Numbered from the stretch's first letter, positions 44,604 to 54,372 are shown. The stretch: 64,000 nt of DNA from Kaistella pullorum (GCF_014837035.1 NZ_JACSPS010000001.1:552374-616373), one strand, 5' to 3'. Numbers and translations: made by a program. Notes: generated by a model not told the origin, from the letters alone.

Positions 44604-45565
44604 CGACCATCTTAGCTTACCGTTTCTCAGCGTTTGGTGACGTGGCCATGACGGTGCCCGTTTTCACAGAATTTCTGGAACAGAATCCTCACGTACAGAT
44701 CGTTTTTCTCTCTCGCGCTAACTTTCGGGATCTTTTCACGGGATTGCCCAACTTTATATTTAAAGGCGTCGACATCAACGATTATAAAGGTTTTCTGGGA
44801 ATGCGGAAGCTCGCAAAAGAGCTTAATGCCGAATTCACACCTGATTACGTTGCGGATTTTCACGATGTGATCCGAACGAAGATTTTGAGTCGCGCCTTCC
44901 GCCGCAAAGGCTTTCCCGTGCATATAATCGACAAGGGCAAAGACGCGAAAGATCATCTCACAGACATTTGGAACATCGAAAAAGGGCCGCTGAAACCTAA
45001 CACCGAGCGGTATGCCGATGTTTTCCGTAAAATGGGTTTTACCGTTGAGCTTTCGCACACCTACCGAACTCTGTCGGACAACAAAGCCGGAATTGGTTTC
45101 GCGCCTTTCGCGCAGCATACGGGTAAAATGTTACCGCTCGAGAAATCATTTGAACTCGCCAGATTGCTTGCACAAAAAGACAAAGTTTATTTTTTTGGAG
45201 GTGGCAGTACGGAGATTGAAGTACTCGATAAATGGGTTTCGCAAATCCCAAATTCCGTGAATATGGCCGGAAAACTATCGTTAACCGAAGAGCTCGACCA
45301 AATTGCCCGTCTGAAAGTAATGATTTCGATGGATTCCGCGAATATGCATTTAGCAAGTTTAGTAGGTACGCGCTGTATCTCCGTGTGGGGTTCCACTCAT
45401 CCCTATGCGGGTTTTTTGGGGTACGGACAGGCGGAGGCAGATGTGGTGCAGGTAAAGGACCTTACTTGCCGGCCATGTTCGGTCTTCGGAGATAAACCCT
45501 GCTATCGTGGGGACTGGGCGTGTCTGCATGAGATTGATATTCAGCAGATAACCTCGAAAATTTAA
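44600..45565 (+). CDS. glycosyltransferase family 9 (heptosyltransferase-like) protein
   Basis: The 321-residue protein has the GT9 N-terminus YRFSAFGDVAMTVPV and the C-terminal nucleotide-sugar region SMDSANMHLASLVGTRCISVWGSTHPYAG (core at ~245-270). GT9 enzymes add heptoses to the lipopolysaccharide core. A Cys-containing end (CRPCSVFGDKPCYRGDWACLH) is typical of this group. It overlaps sufE by 4 bp, so the two are translationally coupled. Confidence 0.9.
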   Translation: MTTILAYRFSAFGDVAMTVPVFTEFLEQNPHVQIVFLSRANFRDLFTGLPNFIFKGVDINDYKGFLGMRKLAKELNAEFTPDYVADFHDVIRTKILSRAFRRKGFPVHIIDKGKDAKDHLTDIWNIEKGPLKPNTERYADVFRKMGFTVELSHTYRTLSDNKAGIGFAPFAQHTGKMLPLEKSFELARLLAQKDKVYFFGGGSTEIEVLDKWVSQIPNSVNMAGKLSLTEELDQIARLKVMISMDSANMHLASLVGTRCISVWGSTHPYAGFLGYGQAEADVVQVKDLTCRPCSVFGDKPCYRGDWACLHEIDIQQITSKI

Positions 45566-45585
45566 AATTAATCCCTAAATTCTTT

Positions 45586-46668
45586 TTAGAGGAATTTGTC
45601 GCCTTTTTTAATGCTTTTCAAATCGTGGATGTATTCTTTGATGCGCTGGTCATTCTTACGCGGGCAGATTAGCAGAGCCTTATCAGTATCCACAATGATG
45701 TAATCTTTAAGTCCGTCGATTATTGCTGCTTTATTCTTGTTTTTAATCTGTATAATGTTGCCCTGCGTGTGATAGGTCAACACATTTTTGGACTGAATTG
45801 CGTTCTTATTCTCGTCCTTTTTAGAGTTTTCAAAAACTGAAGTCCAGGTGCCAAGGTCACTCCAACCCAAATCTGCGGGTATTACATAAACATTTTGGGC
45901 CTTCTCTAGAATTCCGTTATCAATGGATATTTTTGCAACTTTCGGGTAAATGGTTTCGATGCATGTTGCTTCCTCATCCGTATTGTATTCACAACTGATA
46001 AACTGCTGCGACATGTCTTGCAGATACTCTTCAAATGCGGCTAAAATCGATTTTGTGTTCCAGATAAAAATGCCTGCATTCCATAGAAAATCACCACTTT
46101 CGAGGAAACTTTCTGCAATTTCGAGATCAGGTTTTTCGGTAAAGGTTTTTACTTTAAAATAATCTGAATTCTCTGTTTCGAGGAACTGAATATAGCCGAA
46201 GCCGGTATCCGGACGAGTTGGTGTGATACCAAGCGTGATGAGAAAATCGTTTTGGGATGCCAGATTGAAAGCCAATTCCACCTTTTCAAGAAATGTTTTT
46301 TCTTTAAGGATCAAATGATCTGCGGGCAGCACGATCATATTAGCATTCGGGTTTTTGGCTGCAATTTTCTTCGCCATGTAAATATTACATGCTGCCGTGT
46401 TTTTCATCATCGGTTCACCTACAATATTCGCCTGATTAATCTCCGGCAGCTGTTGTTCGGTGAGCGAAACATATTCGCTGTTAGTGATGACGTAGATGTT
46501 TTCTGCCGGTACGATCTGGCTGATACGGTCATAGGTCTGCTGTATCATGGTTCGGCCGGTGCCTAAAATGTCCTGAAACTGTTTGGGGTATTTTTGTGTA
46601 CTCAGAGGCCAGAATCTGCTGCCGATTCCTCCGGCCATTATCACGCAGTAATTATTTGATTGGGACAT
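45586..46668 (-). CDS. manC: mannose-1-phosphate guanylyltransferase
   Basis: Makes GDP-mannose from mannose 1-phosphate and GTP. I start it at the ATG at 46668 (MSQSNNYCVIMAGGIGSRFWP), 2 bp after the upstream stop, giving 360 residues. The nucleotide-binding signature MAGGIGSRFWPLS (~11-23) and the substrate loop FTEKPD are visible. A C-terminal left-handed helix domain follows. There is no fused isomerase domain. It feeds GDP-sugars to surface glycans. Confidence 0.9.
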   Translation of the reverse strand: MSQSNNYCVIMAGGIGSRFWPLSTQKYPKQFQDILGTGRTMIQQTYDRISQIVPAENIYVITNSEYVSLTEQQLPEINQANIVGEPMMKNTAACNIYMAKKIAAKNPNANMIVLPADHLILKEKTFLEKVELAFNLASQNDFLITLGITPTRPDTGFGYIQFLETENSDYFKVKTFTEKPDLEIAESFLESGDFLWNAGIFIWNTKSILAAFEEYLQDMSQQFISCEYNTDEEATCIETIYPKVAKISIDNGILEKAQNVYVIPADLGWSDLGTWTSVFENSKKDENKNAIQSKNVLTYHTQGNIIQIKNKNKAAIIDGLKDYIIVDTDKALLICPRKNDQRIKEYIHDLKSIKKGDKFL

Positions 46669-46670
46669 AT

Positions 46671-47261
46671 TTAACTGATTTTTTCTACCCTCGCCAACGG
46701 CCTGAAAATATACTTTTTCGTGTTTTCGAGGTTGGTGCAAAGATAGTTCTTTTTCCGCTTTCCATCGAGGGAGTACCGTTCATTGCGGTAGATGAATAGG
46801 TCACCATCAGCCAAATCTTCGATGTATAAACTCTCGTCTTCGCAATCTTCTATGTGGAAATATTTTACAAGGTCCGGGCTGGACATAAAGTTAGCTTTCG
46901 GCGCTTTGGCAAATTTTAATATGATGGGCTTCAGATCATTGGCATACACCGAAATGCTGCCCACAAGCATCATTCGGAACGTTTGCTTCCACTCCTGGCC
47001 GTGCGGCGAAATGCGGTAACCGAATTCCTGAAATGCAAGAAGGTGCGCCAGTTCGTGCGTGAGGACAAAGAAGAAAAGTTCAGGTTGTAGGGTGCCGTTC
47101 ACCGTAATCTGATGTGAACCGTCCGGCATTTTCCGGTAATCCCCAAGCTTTGATTGTCGCTTGCGCGTAATTTTGATGTGAATAATGTGCTCACCAAACC
47201 AGGTTTTCAGAAAAGGCAGCGTGCCTTCAGGCAAAAACCTTTCAAGATTAGTGATCGACAT
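46671..47261 (-). CDS. SprT-like zinc metalloprotease-fold protein
   Basis: A 196-residue protein with the HExxH motif HELAHLLAF (~69-77) and a third likely His ligand in PHGQEWKQTFRMM (~84-96), the SprT/Spartan-like arrangement. The C-terminal half contains a beta-rich region that may replace a zinc ribbon; the usual paired Cys are missing. The function in bacteria is not known. It is cotranscribed with manC, 2 bp apart. Confidence 0.88.
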   Translation of the reverse strand: MSITNLERFLPEGTLPFLKTWFGEHIIHIKITRKRQSKLGDYRKMPDGSHQITVNGTLQPELFFFVLTHELAHLLAFQEFGYRISPHGQEWKQTFRMMLVGSISVYANDLKPIILKFAKAPKANFMSSPDLVKYFHIEDCEDESLYIEDLADGDLFIYRNERYSLDGKRKKNYLCTNLENTKKYIFRPLARVEKIS

Positions 47262-47272
47262 TCAATGATTAT

Positions 47273-48622
47273 TTAAAGACTTAAAGGTATCCCTGCATAA
47301 AAATTAAGCAGTTTCAGGCTGAAAAGATAGTTGTATTTTGCCTGAGCTACAGATCCCTGCGCATTGGCATAATTGTTTCGGGCTGCATTAAGGTCATACA
47401 CGGTAGAACGGCCTGCTGCAAAGCTTTTCTCGGCAAAATTGAGTGCAAGTTCCGCACTGCGTTCAGCCTCACGGGCCGCTGAAAAAGCCGCGAAATTACT
47501 TTCGGCGTCAAACTGCGCCTGCTGAACATTCTGCAGCACCTGCTGCCGCTGCTGCCGGAAGGTCGTTTTTGCAATATCTTCGTTTATTTTAGCCTGCTCC
47601 ACTTGCAGTTTTGTAATTCCTTTGTTGAAAATCGGGATGTTGGCCGATAACCCGAGCTGCTGCCCGAAATTATCTTTGTACTGCTTGAAAAAGCCACTTT
47701 CACGAATTGGGTTTCCATTGATGTCGGCACCTGCGTAATTGGTTACCAATGAATTAAAATACGATGTCCCAATACCCGCGCTGGCACTTACCACCGGCCA
47801 GAATGCAGTTTCGGTAACTTGGGTTTGTGCCTCCGCGGCCTGTACTCGGCTCTCAGCCGCTTTTATTTGAGGTTGGTTTTCGTATGCTTTTTCAATGATA
47901 TTTTCAGCTGTGAAAAGTGGCGCTCCCAGTGTATCGTCCACCGGAACATCCTGAATGTCAAAGTTTTTGTATTCTTCGAGCTGAAGTAGCATTGCCAGTG
48001 CAAAAAGACTTCTGTTTGTATTGATGCGCGCTGTTTCCACGTTCTGTTTTTCACGCGCGAGTGCTGCTTCTGCTTCAGCTAATACCGTTCGGGCAGTTGT
48101 TCCGACGTCGGTGGTGATCTTTGCACGCTGATAAAGTCTTTCTGCATTTTCGAGCGCGCTGGCCGAAATCTTGGCGATCTCACGGTTGAGAAGCACAGAC
48201 AGATATTGCTGCGCAATCTGAAGCGAGATATCGTTTTTTATTCTTTCGGTATCGTATTTTGTAGCCGCGACTTCAAATTCCGTACGGCGGATATTTTTTT
48301 CAAGACGTCCGTTATTGAAAAGAAGGATGTCTGCGCCCACGCTTGCATTGTTGTTGAAATTATCATTCCGGTCCGTGGTCCCAAAAATATCTCGGCCCTG
48401 ACCAAAACTAGCGCTGTTGCTGATGTTTCCGGAAACTGATGGTAAATATTCGCGCTTCGCAATTTCGAGCGATTTATCCTGGATCCGCGTGTTTAAAGTA
48501 TTCTGAATTACGGTCAGATTATTCTCCAACGCATAATTTACACATTCCTGCAGCGTCCATTTTTTCTGCGAAAAAGCGGTGACAGAGAACAAAACCAGTA
48601 AAACTGCAGCAGATTTCTTCAT
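47273..48622 (-). CDS. TolC family outer-membrane efflux protein
   Basis: The 449-residue protein starts with a signal peptide (KKSAAVLLVLFSVTAFSQ) and has two TolC repeats of long coiled-coil helices, with WTLQECVNYALENNLTV at the start and ALNFAEKSFAAGRSTVYDLNAARNNYANAQ near the end. These trimers form outer-membrane exit ducts for efflux pumps or type I secretion. No inner-membrane pump or adaptor gene is adjacent, so the partner is elsewhere in the genome. Confidence 0.95.
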   Translation of the reverse strand: MKKSAAVLLVLFSVTAFSQKKWTLQECVNYALENNLTVIQNTLNTRIQDKSLEIAKREYLPSVSGNISNSASFGQGRDIFGTTDRNDNFNNNASVGADILLFNNGRLEKNIRRTEFEVAATKYDTERIKNDISLQIAQQYLSVLLNREIAKISASALENAERLYQRAKITTDVGTTARTVLAEAEAALAREKQNVETARINTNRSLFALAMLLQLEEYKNFDIQDVPVDDTLGAPLFTAENIIEKAYENQPQIKAAESRVQAAEAQTQVTETAFWPVVSASAGIGTSYFNSLVTNYAGADINGNPIRESGFFKQYKDNFGQQLGLSANIPIFNKGITKLQVEQAKINEDIAKTTFRQQRQQVLQNVQQAQFDAESNFAAFSAAREAERSAELALNFAEKSFAAGRSTVYDLNAARNNYANAQGSVAQAKYNYLFSLKLLNFYAGIPLSL

Positions 48623-48641
48623 TATTAATTTTAATTAATAA
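48622..48641. promoter_or_regulatory. palindrome next to the tolC-like start
   Basis: TTATTAAT (48622-48629) and ATTAATAA (48634-48641) form a perfect 8-bp inverted repeat touching the ATG. It could be a repressor site, but AT-only palindromes arise easily by chance. Confidence 0.25.
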
Positions 48642-48662
48642 GACGGCAATTTTTTTTAAATG

Positions 48663-49055
48663 TTACACGTTGGCTTTCAGTTCGCTGATCCGCGAAACAA
48701 TCGGCATAGAAAAGATACCGCTCTTTTGAAGGAACAGTTCATAAAATACAATTGACTTTTCAGCAAAACCGGGCGTTTCCTCTTCCTTAAATTTAAAGTA
48801 AAAAAGGTGCCCAAGAAGTTCGTAAAAAGCAACTTGGTGTGCGGGCTCTTTCGCTTCGATGAGTCCAGTGATTTTCGCCGTGTCTTTTTCGGCAAGCTTT
48901 TCAAAAGTCATCTTGAACGTGTCATTCATATTTGTATCAAAGATGCGCTGAAGTTCTGTGGAGTCGCCGTCATTTTTGCCGCCCAGAATCATTTTGCCTA
49001 AAAATTCAGAAAACTGTTTTACGATTCTTATGATGTAATCTTTGTCGTGGATCAT
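48663..49055 (-). CDS. conserved hypothetical protein (DUF6483-like)
   Basis: A soluble, helical 130-residue protein beginning MIHDKDYIIRIVKQFSEFLGKMI, which resembles the DUF6483 family start. The rest is TPR-like helices (HQVAFYELLGHLFYFKFKE, SIVFYELFLQ). No catalytic motif is seen. Function unknown. Confidence 0.75.
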   Translation of the reverse strand: MIHDKDYIIRIVKQFSEFLGKMILGGKNDGDSTELQRIFDTNMNDTFKMTFEKLAEKDTAKITGLIEAKEPAHQVAFYELLGHLFYFKFKEEETPGFAEKSIVFYELFLQKSGIFSMPIVSRISELKANV

Positions 49056-49141
49056 GGGTTTATTTAAATGGGTTCAAAGGGTTCAATGTTCAAGTTGTTA
49101 AAAGGGTTTGATTGTTCAAAAATAATTAGAACTAAAATTAT

Positions 49142-50545
49142 TTAAGCAAAGAAAATATACGCCAAAATAACCGAAGTGATGATGCCCACGAGGTCCGCAA
49201 GTAACATGGCCGTGACGGTGTAGCGTGTGTTTCTGATACCCACCGCGCCGAAATATACCGCGATGACGTAGAATGTAGTATCGGAACTTCCCTGGAGCAC
49301 CGCTGCCAGCCTGCCCTGGAAACTGTCGGCACCAAAGGTCTGCATCGTATCCACCATCATCCCGCGTGCGCCTGATCCGGACAGCGGTTTGATGAGCGCC
49401 GTAGGTAAACCATCCACAAATCTGGTGTCAAAGCCGGCAACCGCAGCAAACCATTTCATTCCATCAATCAGCACATCAAAAACGCCGGAAGTCCGCAGCA
49501 ATGAGATGGCGATCAACATCCCAACCAGATACGGAATGATTTTCACACAAGTCCAGAACCCTTCTTTCGCGCCCTCGATAAAGGCGTCGAACACATTTAT
49601 TTTTTTATAAACACCGCCCAGAACAATCGCAAAGAAAATCAGCAAGATAATTCCGTTGCTGAGGAGCATAGAGAAATTATCAATGCCTTCTTTAGATAAA
49701 TTTACCAGGTAAACGACTAATAACCCGACGATTGCGGAGATGCCGCCAACGTAAGCAATTACCGCCGGCTGAAGCAAATTGATCTTTTGATAAAGCGAAA
49801 CGATGATCATCGCGGCCATCGTGGCCGCAAAAGTGGCGATCATGCACGGCAGGAAAATGTCTGTAGGCGTTTCTGAACCCATCGATGCCCGAATTGCAAT
49901 GATAGAAACCGGAATCAGTGTGAGACCGCCGGCATGAAGGCACAGAAACATGATCTGCGAGTTGCTGGCGCGGTCTTTATCAACGTTAAGTGTCTGCAGA
50001 CTTTCCATCGCTTTCAATCCGAAAGGCGTCGCAGCGTTATCAAGACCAAGGAGGTTCGCTGAAAAATTCAGCAGCATATGCCCGAATGACGGATGATTTT
50101 TCGGAATCTCGGGGAAAAGGCGCGAAAAAAACGGCTGGATCATCCGCGACAGCAGATTGATGCCACCGGCTTTTTCAGCAATGCTCATAAAGCCCATAAA
50201 CAGCGTCATGATACCGATAAGACCTAGACATATCTTCACAGCGGTTTCCGAAGTGCCGATCACACCGTCGCTGCCCTGTACGCGGTAAACGTTCACGTTG
50301 CTTGTCGCGGAATCTTTGCGGTAATGAATCCGGTTTTCCTCGGTTTCGGGTTTTAGCAACAATGTTTTTTGCACATTGGTAGAGAGTTCGCCTGTAGTTT
50401 TGGTCGCAATCTGAATGGTGTCACCGCTTTTGCCGACCACCATATCATTGTAAATCGCTTTGTAATGATCAGAGAATAAATATTTGAAACTTGCTACCAG
50501 AATGGCCACAATAATAAAGGCACTCCATATTCTGCTTAAAACCAT
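49142..50545 (-). CDS. nucleoside recognition domain protein (SpmA-SpmB fusion)
   Basis: The 467-residue multi-span membrane protein has an N-terminal helix, a ~60-residue extracytoplasmic loop (~28-90, HYKAIYNDMVVGKSGDTIQI), an SpmA-like half with GLDNAATPFGLKAM (~170-183) and an SpmB-like half with KPLSGSGARGMMVD and SSDTTFYVIAVYFG. SpmA and SpmB are separate spore maturation proteins in Bacillus; in non-sporulating Bacteroidetes the fusion is widespread and its substrate is unknown. Confidence 0.9.
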   Translation of the reverse strand: MVLSRIWSAFIIVAILVASFKYLFSDHYKAIYNDMVVGKSGDTIQIATKTTGELSTNVQKTLLLKPETEENRIHYRKDSATSNVNVYRVQGSDGVIGTSETAVKICLGLIGIMTLFMGFMSIAEKAGGINLLSRMIQPFFSRLFPEIPKNHPSFGHMLLNFSANLLGLDNAATPFGLKAMESLQTLNVDKDRASNSQIMFLCLHAGGLTLIPVSIIAIRASMGSETPTDIFLPCMIATFAATMAAMIIVSLYQKINLLQPAVIAYVGGISAIVGLLVVYLVNLSKEGIDNFSMLLSNGIILLIFFAIVLGGVYKKINVFDAFIEGAKEGFWTCVKIIPYLVGMLIAISLLRTSGVFDVLIDGMKWFAAVAGFDTRFVDGLPTALIKPLSGSGARGMMVDTMQTFGADSFQGRLAAVLQGSSDTTFYVIAVYFGAVGIRNTRYTVTAMLLADLVGIITSVILAYIFFA

Positions 50546-50621
50546 CGAAAAAAATTTTGTTAAAAGTAATCAAAAACTTGCTTCCAAAATATTTTGAATC
50601 TAAGCGAATGTGCGGGTAACT

Positions 50622-51662
50622 TTAAAACAACCGAAGCTGCTGCGCGCGGGTTCCGGTGAAATTTTCGGCATTCAGAACGGGCATTTCCCGGTCCGCAAAA
50701 TACTTGCGCTCTGCAAGAGCGAAAGTGTTGCGGATGAGTTTGGCGATGTTTCCTTCACCTTTGTAGCGCTCATGAAATCTTTTTTCGCCTAGGTTTCCGC
50801 CGTGCATCGAACGGATGAGATTCAGCACTTTCTGTGCGCGGTCAGGGAAATGAGCGTTGATCCAGTTCACAAAAACCGGTTCCACCGTGTCGTTCAGCCT
50901 TACAATGACGTAGCTGAAACTTTTCGCACCAGCGTCTGCAACGGCTTTTACAATCGGGAGACTTTCATCACTCGTAAGACCGGGAATTACCGGCGCTACC
51001 ATCACACCAACGGGAATTCCGTTCTGCGACAGGGTTTCAATGGCTTTAAGTTTATTATTTACAGAAGAAGTGCGCGGTTCCATTTTCCGTCTGATTTCTT
51101 CATTAATGGTGGGAATGCTGAAGGAAACTGACACGAGATCTTGTTCGGCCAATGATTTTAAAATGTCGAGATCGCGCAATACCAACGCATTTTTGGTGAG
51201 AATGGAAACAGGATGACGGTAATCTAGACAAAGCTGAAGCAGCTTACGGGTGATTTCAAATTTACGCTCGGCAGGTTGGTAGCAATCTGTATTGCCGGAC
51301 AGCGAAATCGTTTTTGGCATGTAGCCTTTTTTCCGGAAAAATTTCTCCAAAAGTTCGGGCGCGTTTTTCTTGACCATAATCTTGCGTTCAAAGTCAACTC
51401 CCGCAGAGTAACCCCAGAACTCATGCGTCGGCCGCGCGAAACAATAGGAGCAGCCGTGCTCGCAACCCTGATACGGATTGAGTGAATAATCCATCCGCAT
51501 ATCCGGGCTGTTTACCGCATTTACTATGGTTTTAGGAAAAACTTCGGTAAAAGTGACCTTTAGAGATTCAGGCTCCTCATCTTCAGGTTCCCAGCTGAAA
51601 CGGTCGAAACGGTTGTGTTCGTTCCGCTGCGCGCCCTGTCCTTTGATAAAGTTTTTGTCCAT
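50622..51662 (-). CDS. PA0069-family radical SAM protein
   Basis: A 346-residue radical SAM enzyme with the cluster motif CEHGCSYC (~68-75) followed by FARPTHEFWGY, and the segments SLSGNTDCYQPAERKFEIT and ILTKNALVLRDLDIL of the SPL-like/PA0069 group. The family is distantly related to spore photoproduct lyase, but the reaction is unknown. It is monocistronic. Confidence 0.92.
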   Translation of the reverse strand: MDKNFIKGQGAQRNEHNRFDRFSWEPEDEEPESLKVTFTEVFPKTIVNAVNSPDMRMDYSLNPYQGCEHGCSYCFARPTHEFWGYSAGVDFERKIMVKKNAPELLEKFFRKKGYMPKTISLSGNTDCYQPAERKFEITRKLLQLCLDYRHPVSILTKNALVLRDLDILKSLAEQDLVSVSFSIPTINEEIRRKMEPRTSSVNNKLKAIETLSQNGIPVGVMVAPVIPGLTSDESLPIVKAVADAGAKSFSYVIVRLNDTVEPVFVNWINAHFPDRAQKVLNLIRSMHGGNLGEKRFHERYKGEGNIAKLIRNTFALAERKYFADREMPVLNAENFTGTRAQQLRLF

Positions 51663-51712
51663 ATTTATTCAACGGTAAAACCGCATTTTTAGCTCGCCAG
51701 CATTAAATATTT

Positions 51713-51748
51713 AAACAAAAAAAATCCTGTCTTCAAATGAACACAGGA
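51713..51748 (-). terminator. terminator of the small membrane protein gene
   Basis: Read on the minus strand, TCCTGT and TTC pair with GAA and ACAGGA around an ATTT loop (51725-51748), followed by a T-run (A-run at 51717-51724 on plus). Confidence 0.75.
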
Positions 51749-51772
51749 AAGAAAATGTATAATTTTTCAGAG

Positions 51773-51964
51773 TTATTGCATGGCATACAGCTCTACGCCG
51801 TGGTGATCATCATAGGAACCGTCATCAAAATGGCGGTGATAATCTCCGTAATACGCTTTATAATCTGTATCTTTTTTATTCAAGAATAACTTAAAACCAT
51901 ATACTCCCAATCCAACAAGCAAGCCCAAACTGCTTGCAACTAAAATTCCGGTTTCTCTTTTCAT
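51773..51964 (-). CDS. small single-pass membrane protein with acidic, His/Tyr-rich tail
   Basis: I place the start at the ATG at 51964 (MKRETGILVASSLGLLVG), giving 63 residues. One transmembrane helix (~7-25) is followed by a tail rich in Asp, His and Tyr (YYGDYHRHFDDGSYDDHHG). It resembles short YtxH-like proteins at the N-terminus only. The tail could bind metal, but this is inference. A dedicated terminator follows. Confidence 0.7.
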   Translation of the reverse strand: MKRETGILVASSLGLLVGLGVYGFKLFLNKKDTDYKAYYGDYHRHFDDGSYDDHHGVELYAMQ

Positions 51965-52102
51965 AATAATATAGTTAGAACAAAAAGATTTTAGCAAAAT
52001 GCGTACCTTAAAATCTAAATCAAAGTTTAAAGTTTGTTAATATTAAAGGTTTAGGGTACCGACTGATTATAATTTAATAAATTTGAAAAAAACAGATTTT
52101 TA

Positions 52103-54214
52103 ATGAAAGCGAACGGACTTATCTTGACCGGTGCTGTTTTTCTTGCAGCCTGCTCACCTCAAAAAATGACACAAAACCGCATCTATCCCGAAACAAAGAA
52201 AATTGCCCACACCGATGAATATTTCGGCCAGAAAGTAGAGGATCCGTACCGCTGGCTCGAAGATGACCGGGCAGAAGCTACCAAAGACTGGGTGCAGCGT
52301 GAGGTAGCTTTTACCAATAATTATCTGGAGCAGATCCCGTTTCGCGAAGAAATCCGTTCGCAGCTAAAAAATATTTGGAATTACGAGAAGATTGGCGCAC
52401 CTTTCAAGGAAGGAAACTATACCTATTTCTACAAGAATGATGGCCTTCAGGCACAATCTGTACTCTACAGGACCGATAAAAACGGGAAGACGGAGGTGTT
52501 TTTAGATCCAAATAAATTTTCAGAAAAAGGAACAACGTCCCTCGCAGGTATTTCATTCAACAAAAAAGGCAATTTGCTTACCTATTCTATTTCAGAAGGC
52601 GGCAGCGACTGGAACAAAATCATCATCATGGATGCCGAAACCAAGCACATCATCGATGAGACCATTAAAGACGTGAAATTCTCAGGCGTTTCGTGGTCCG
52701 GCGATGAAGGTTTTTATTATTCAAGCTACGACAAACCTACCGGCAGCGAACTTTCAGCAAAAACAGATACGCACAAGGTGTATTTCCATAAGCTCGGTAC
52801 CAAACAGTCTCAGGACAGGCTTGTGATCGGTGGCGACAGTTTCAAGCGCCGCTACATGGGTGTTGGTGTGTCTGATGACCAGCGTTACGAGATTCTCAGC
52901 GCGTCTGAAGCGACTAACGGAAATGAGCTTTATATTAAAGATTTAAAAAATAAGTCAGATTTTATCCCCATCCAGAAAGGGTATAGCCACAACACCGATT
53001 TCATAGATTCAAAAGGTGATATCATCTACGCCCTCACAGACCGCGATGCGCCGAATATGCGTTTGGTGAAGTTCGACATCAAAAATCCTTCGGTGTGGAC
53101 GGACGTGATTCCGGAGTCTGAAGAAGTGCTCAGCGTTTCCACAGGAGGCGGATACATCTTTGCCAAATACATGAAAGATGCAGTGACTTCTGTCCGCCAA
53201 ATGGATTATGACGGAAAACTCGTCCGCACCATCGAACTTCCGGGTGTTGGTACAGCGTCTGGATTTAGCGGAAAAGACGGTGACAAGGATCTTTATTTCT
53301 CTTACACGAATTACATTACGCCGGGAACAATTTATAAATACAATTTGGAAAGCGGTAAATCTGAAATTTACCAGAAACCGAACGTAAAATTCAGTGCTGA
53401 AGATTATGTCTCAGAACAGGTTTTTTACACATCAAAAGACGGCACGAAGATCCCGATGATGATCAATTACAAAAAAGGGATCAAGCTTGACGGTAAAAAC
53501 CCGACCATCCTTTATTCTTACGGTGGTTTCAATATCAGCCTGCAGCCAGGTTTCTCGGTTGTGAATGCTATCTGGATGGAAAATGGTGGAATCTACGCCG
53601 TGCCGAACATCCGCGGTGGTGGCGAATACGGCAAAAAATGGCACGATGCGGGTACGAAAATGCAGAAGAAAAATGTATTTGATGACTTCATCGCAGCCGG
53701 TGAATATCTGCAGCAAAAAGGATATACTTCTCCTGAGTACATGGCGCTTTCCGGCCGATCGAATGGTGGTCTGCTCGTAGGAGCTACGATGACGATGCGT
53801 CCGGATCTGGCTAAAGTTGCCTTCCCGGGTGTAGGCGTTCTGGATATGCTGAGGTATAACAAATTTACGGCGGGTGCAGGCTGGAGCTACGATTACGGAA
53901 CTGCCGAGGACAGCCGCGAAATGTTCGATTATCTGAAATCTTACTCGCCTGTACACAATGTGAGAAAAGGAGTTTGCTATCCTTCGACGATGATCATCAC
54001 CAGCGATCATGATGACCGTGTAGTTCCCGCGCATTCATTCAAGTTTGGGGCTGAACTTCAGGAAAAACAGTCGTGCAGCAATCCGGTGCTGGTTAGAATT
54101 GAGGTAAATGCCGGCCATGGCGCAGGGCGCAGTACCGAGCAGGTAATCGGAGAAAATGCTGATCTTTTAAGTTTTGCGCTCTATGAAATGGGCTTTAAGA
54201 CTTTGAAGAAATAA
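52103..54214 (+). CDS. prolyl oligopeptidase family (S9A) lipoprotein
   Basis: The 703-residue protein has a lipoprotein signal (LTGAVFLAAC, Cys ~16). A seven-bladed beta-propeller domain (~80-430) precedes an alpha/beta hydrolase domain. The triad is visible: Ser in SGRSNGGLLVG (~552), Asp in DHDDRVVPAHS (~636) and His in VNAGHGAG (~670). It cleaves short peptides after proline and is probably anchored in the periplasm or outer membrane. Confidence 0.95.
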   Translation: MKANGLILTGAVFLAACSPQKMTQNRIYPETKKIAHTDEYFGQKVEDPYRWLEDDRAEATKDWVQREVAFTNNYLEQIPFREEIRSQLKNIWNYEKIGAPFKEGNYTYFYKNDGLQAQSVLYRTDKNGKTEVFLDPNKFSEKGTTSLAGISFNKKGNLLTYSISEGGSDWNKIIIMDAETKHIIDETIKDVKFSGVSWSGDEGFYYSSYDKPTGSELSAKTDTHKVYFHKLGTKQSQDRLVIGGDSFKRRYMGVGVSDDQRYEILSASEATNGNELYIKDLKNKSDFIPIQKGYSHNTDFIDSKGDIIYALTDRDAPNMRLVKFDIKNPSVWTDVIPESEEVLSVSTGGGYIFAKYMKDAVTSVRQMDYDGKLVRTIELPGVGTASGFSGKDGDKDLYFSYTNYITPGTIYKYNLESGKSEIYQKPNVKFSAEDYVSEQVFYTSKDGTKIPMMINYKKGIKLDGKNPTILYSYGGFNISLQPGFSVVNAIWMENGGIYAVPNIRGGGEYGKKWHDAGTKMQKKNVFDDFIAAGEYLQQKGYTSPEYMALSGRSNGGLLVGATMTMRPDLAKVAFPGVGVLDMLRYNKFTAGAGWSYDYGTAEDSREMFDYLKSYSPVHNVRKGVCYPSTMIITSDHDDRVVPAHSFKFGAELQEKQSCSNPVLVRIEVNAGHGAGRSTEQVIGENADLLSFALYEMGFKTLKK

Positions 54215-54230
54215 ATATGTTGTCATAATT

Positions 54231-54264
54231 AAAAGCTTTCCGGCTTTAGTCGGGAAGCTTTTTT
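54231..54264 (+). terminator. intrinsic terminator after the prolyl oligopeptidase gene
   Basis: AAAAGCTTTCCG pairs with CGGGAAGCTTTT (one T-G pair) around an 8-nt loop, followed by T residues. Confidence 0.88.
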
Positions 54265-54345
54265 GTTGCGATGCTTATCAACCTCATGTGTTTGTCTAAA
54301 CTTTTAAAAGCAATTCATTAAATATTTAATCCCAAATCTAATCGT

Positions 54346-54353
54346 TATTTTTG
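54346..54353 (+). promoter_or_regulatory. TAnnTTTG -7 box, mutL operon
   Basis: TATTTTTG ends 19 bp before the mutL ATG. Confidence 0.5.
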
Positions 54354-54372
54354 TGCCATTGTAGATTTTTAG

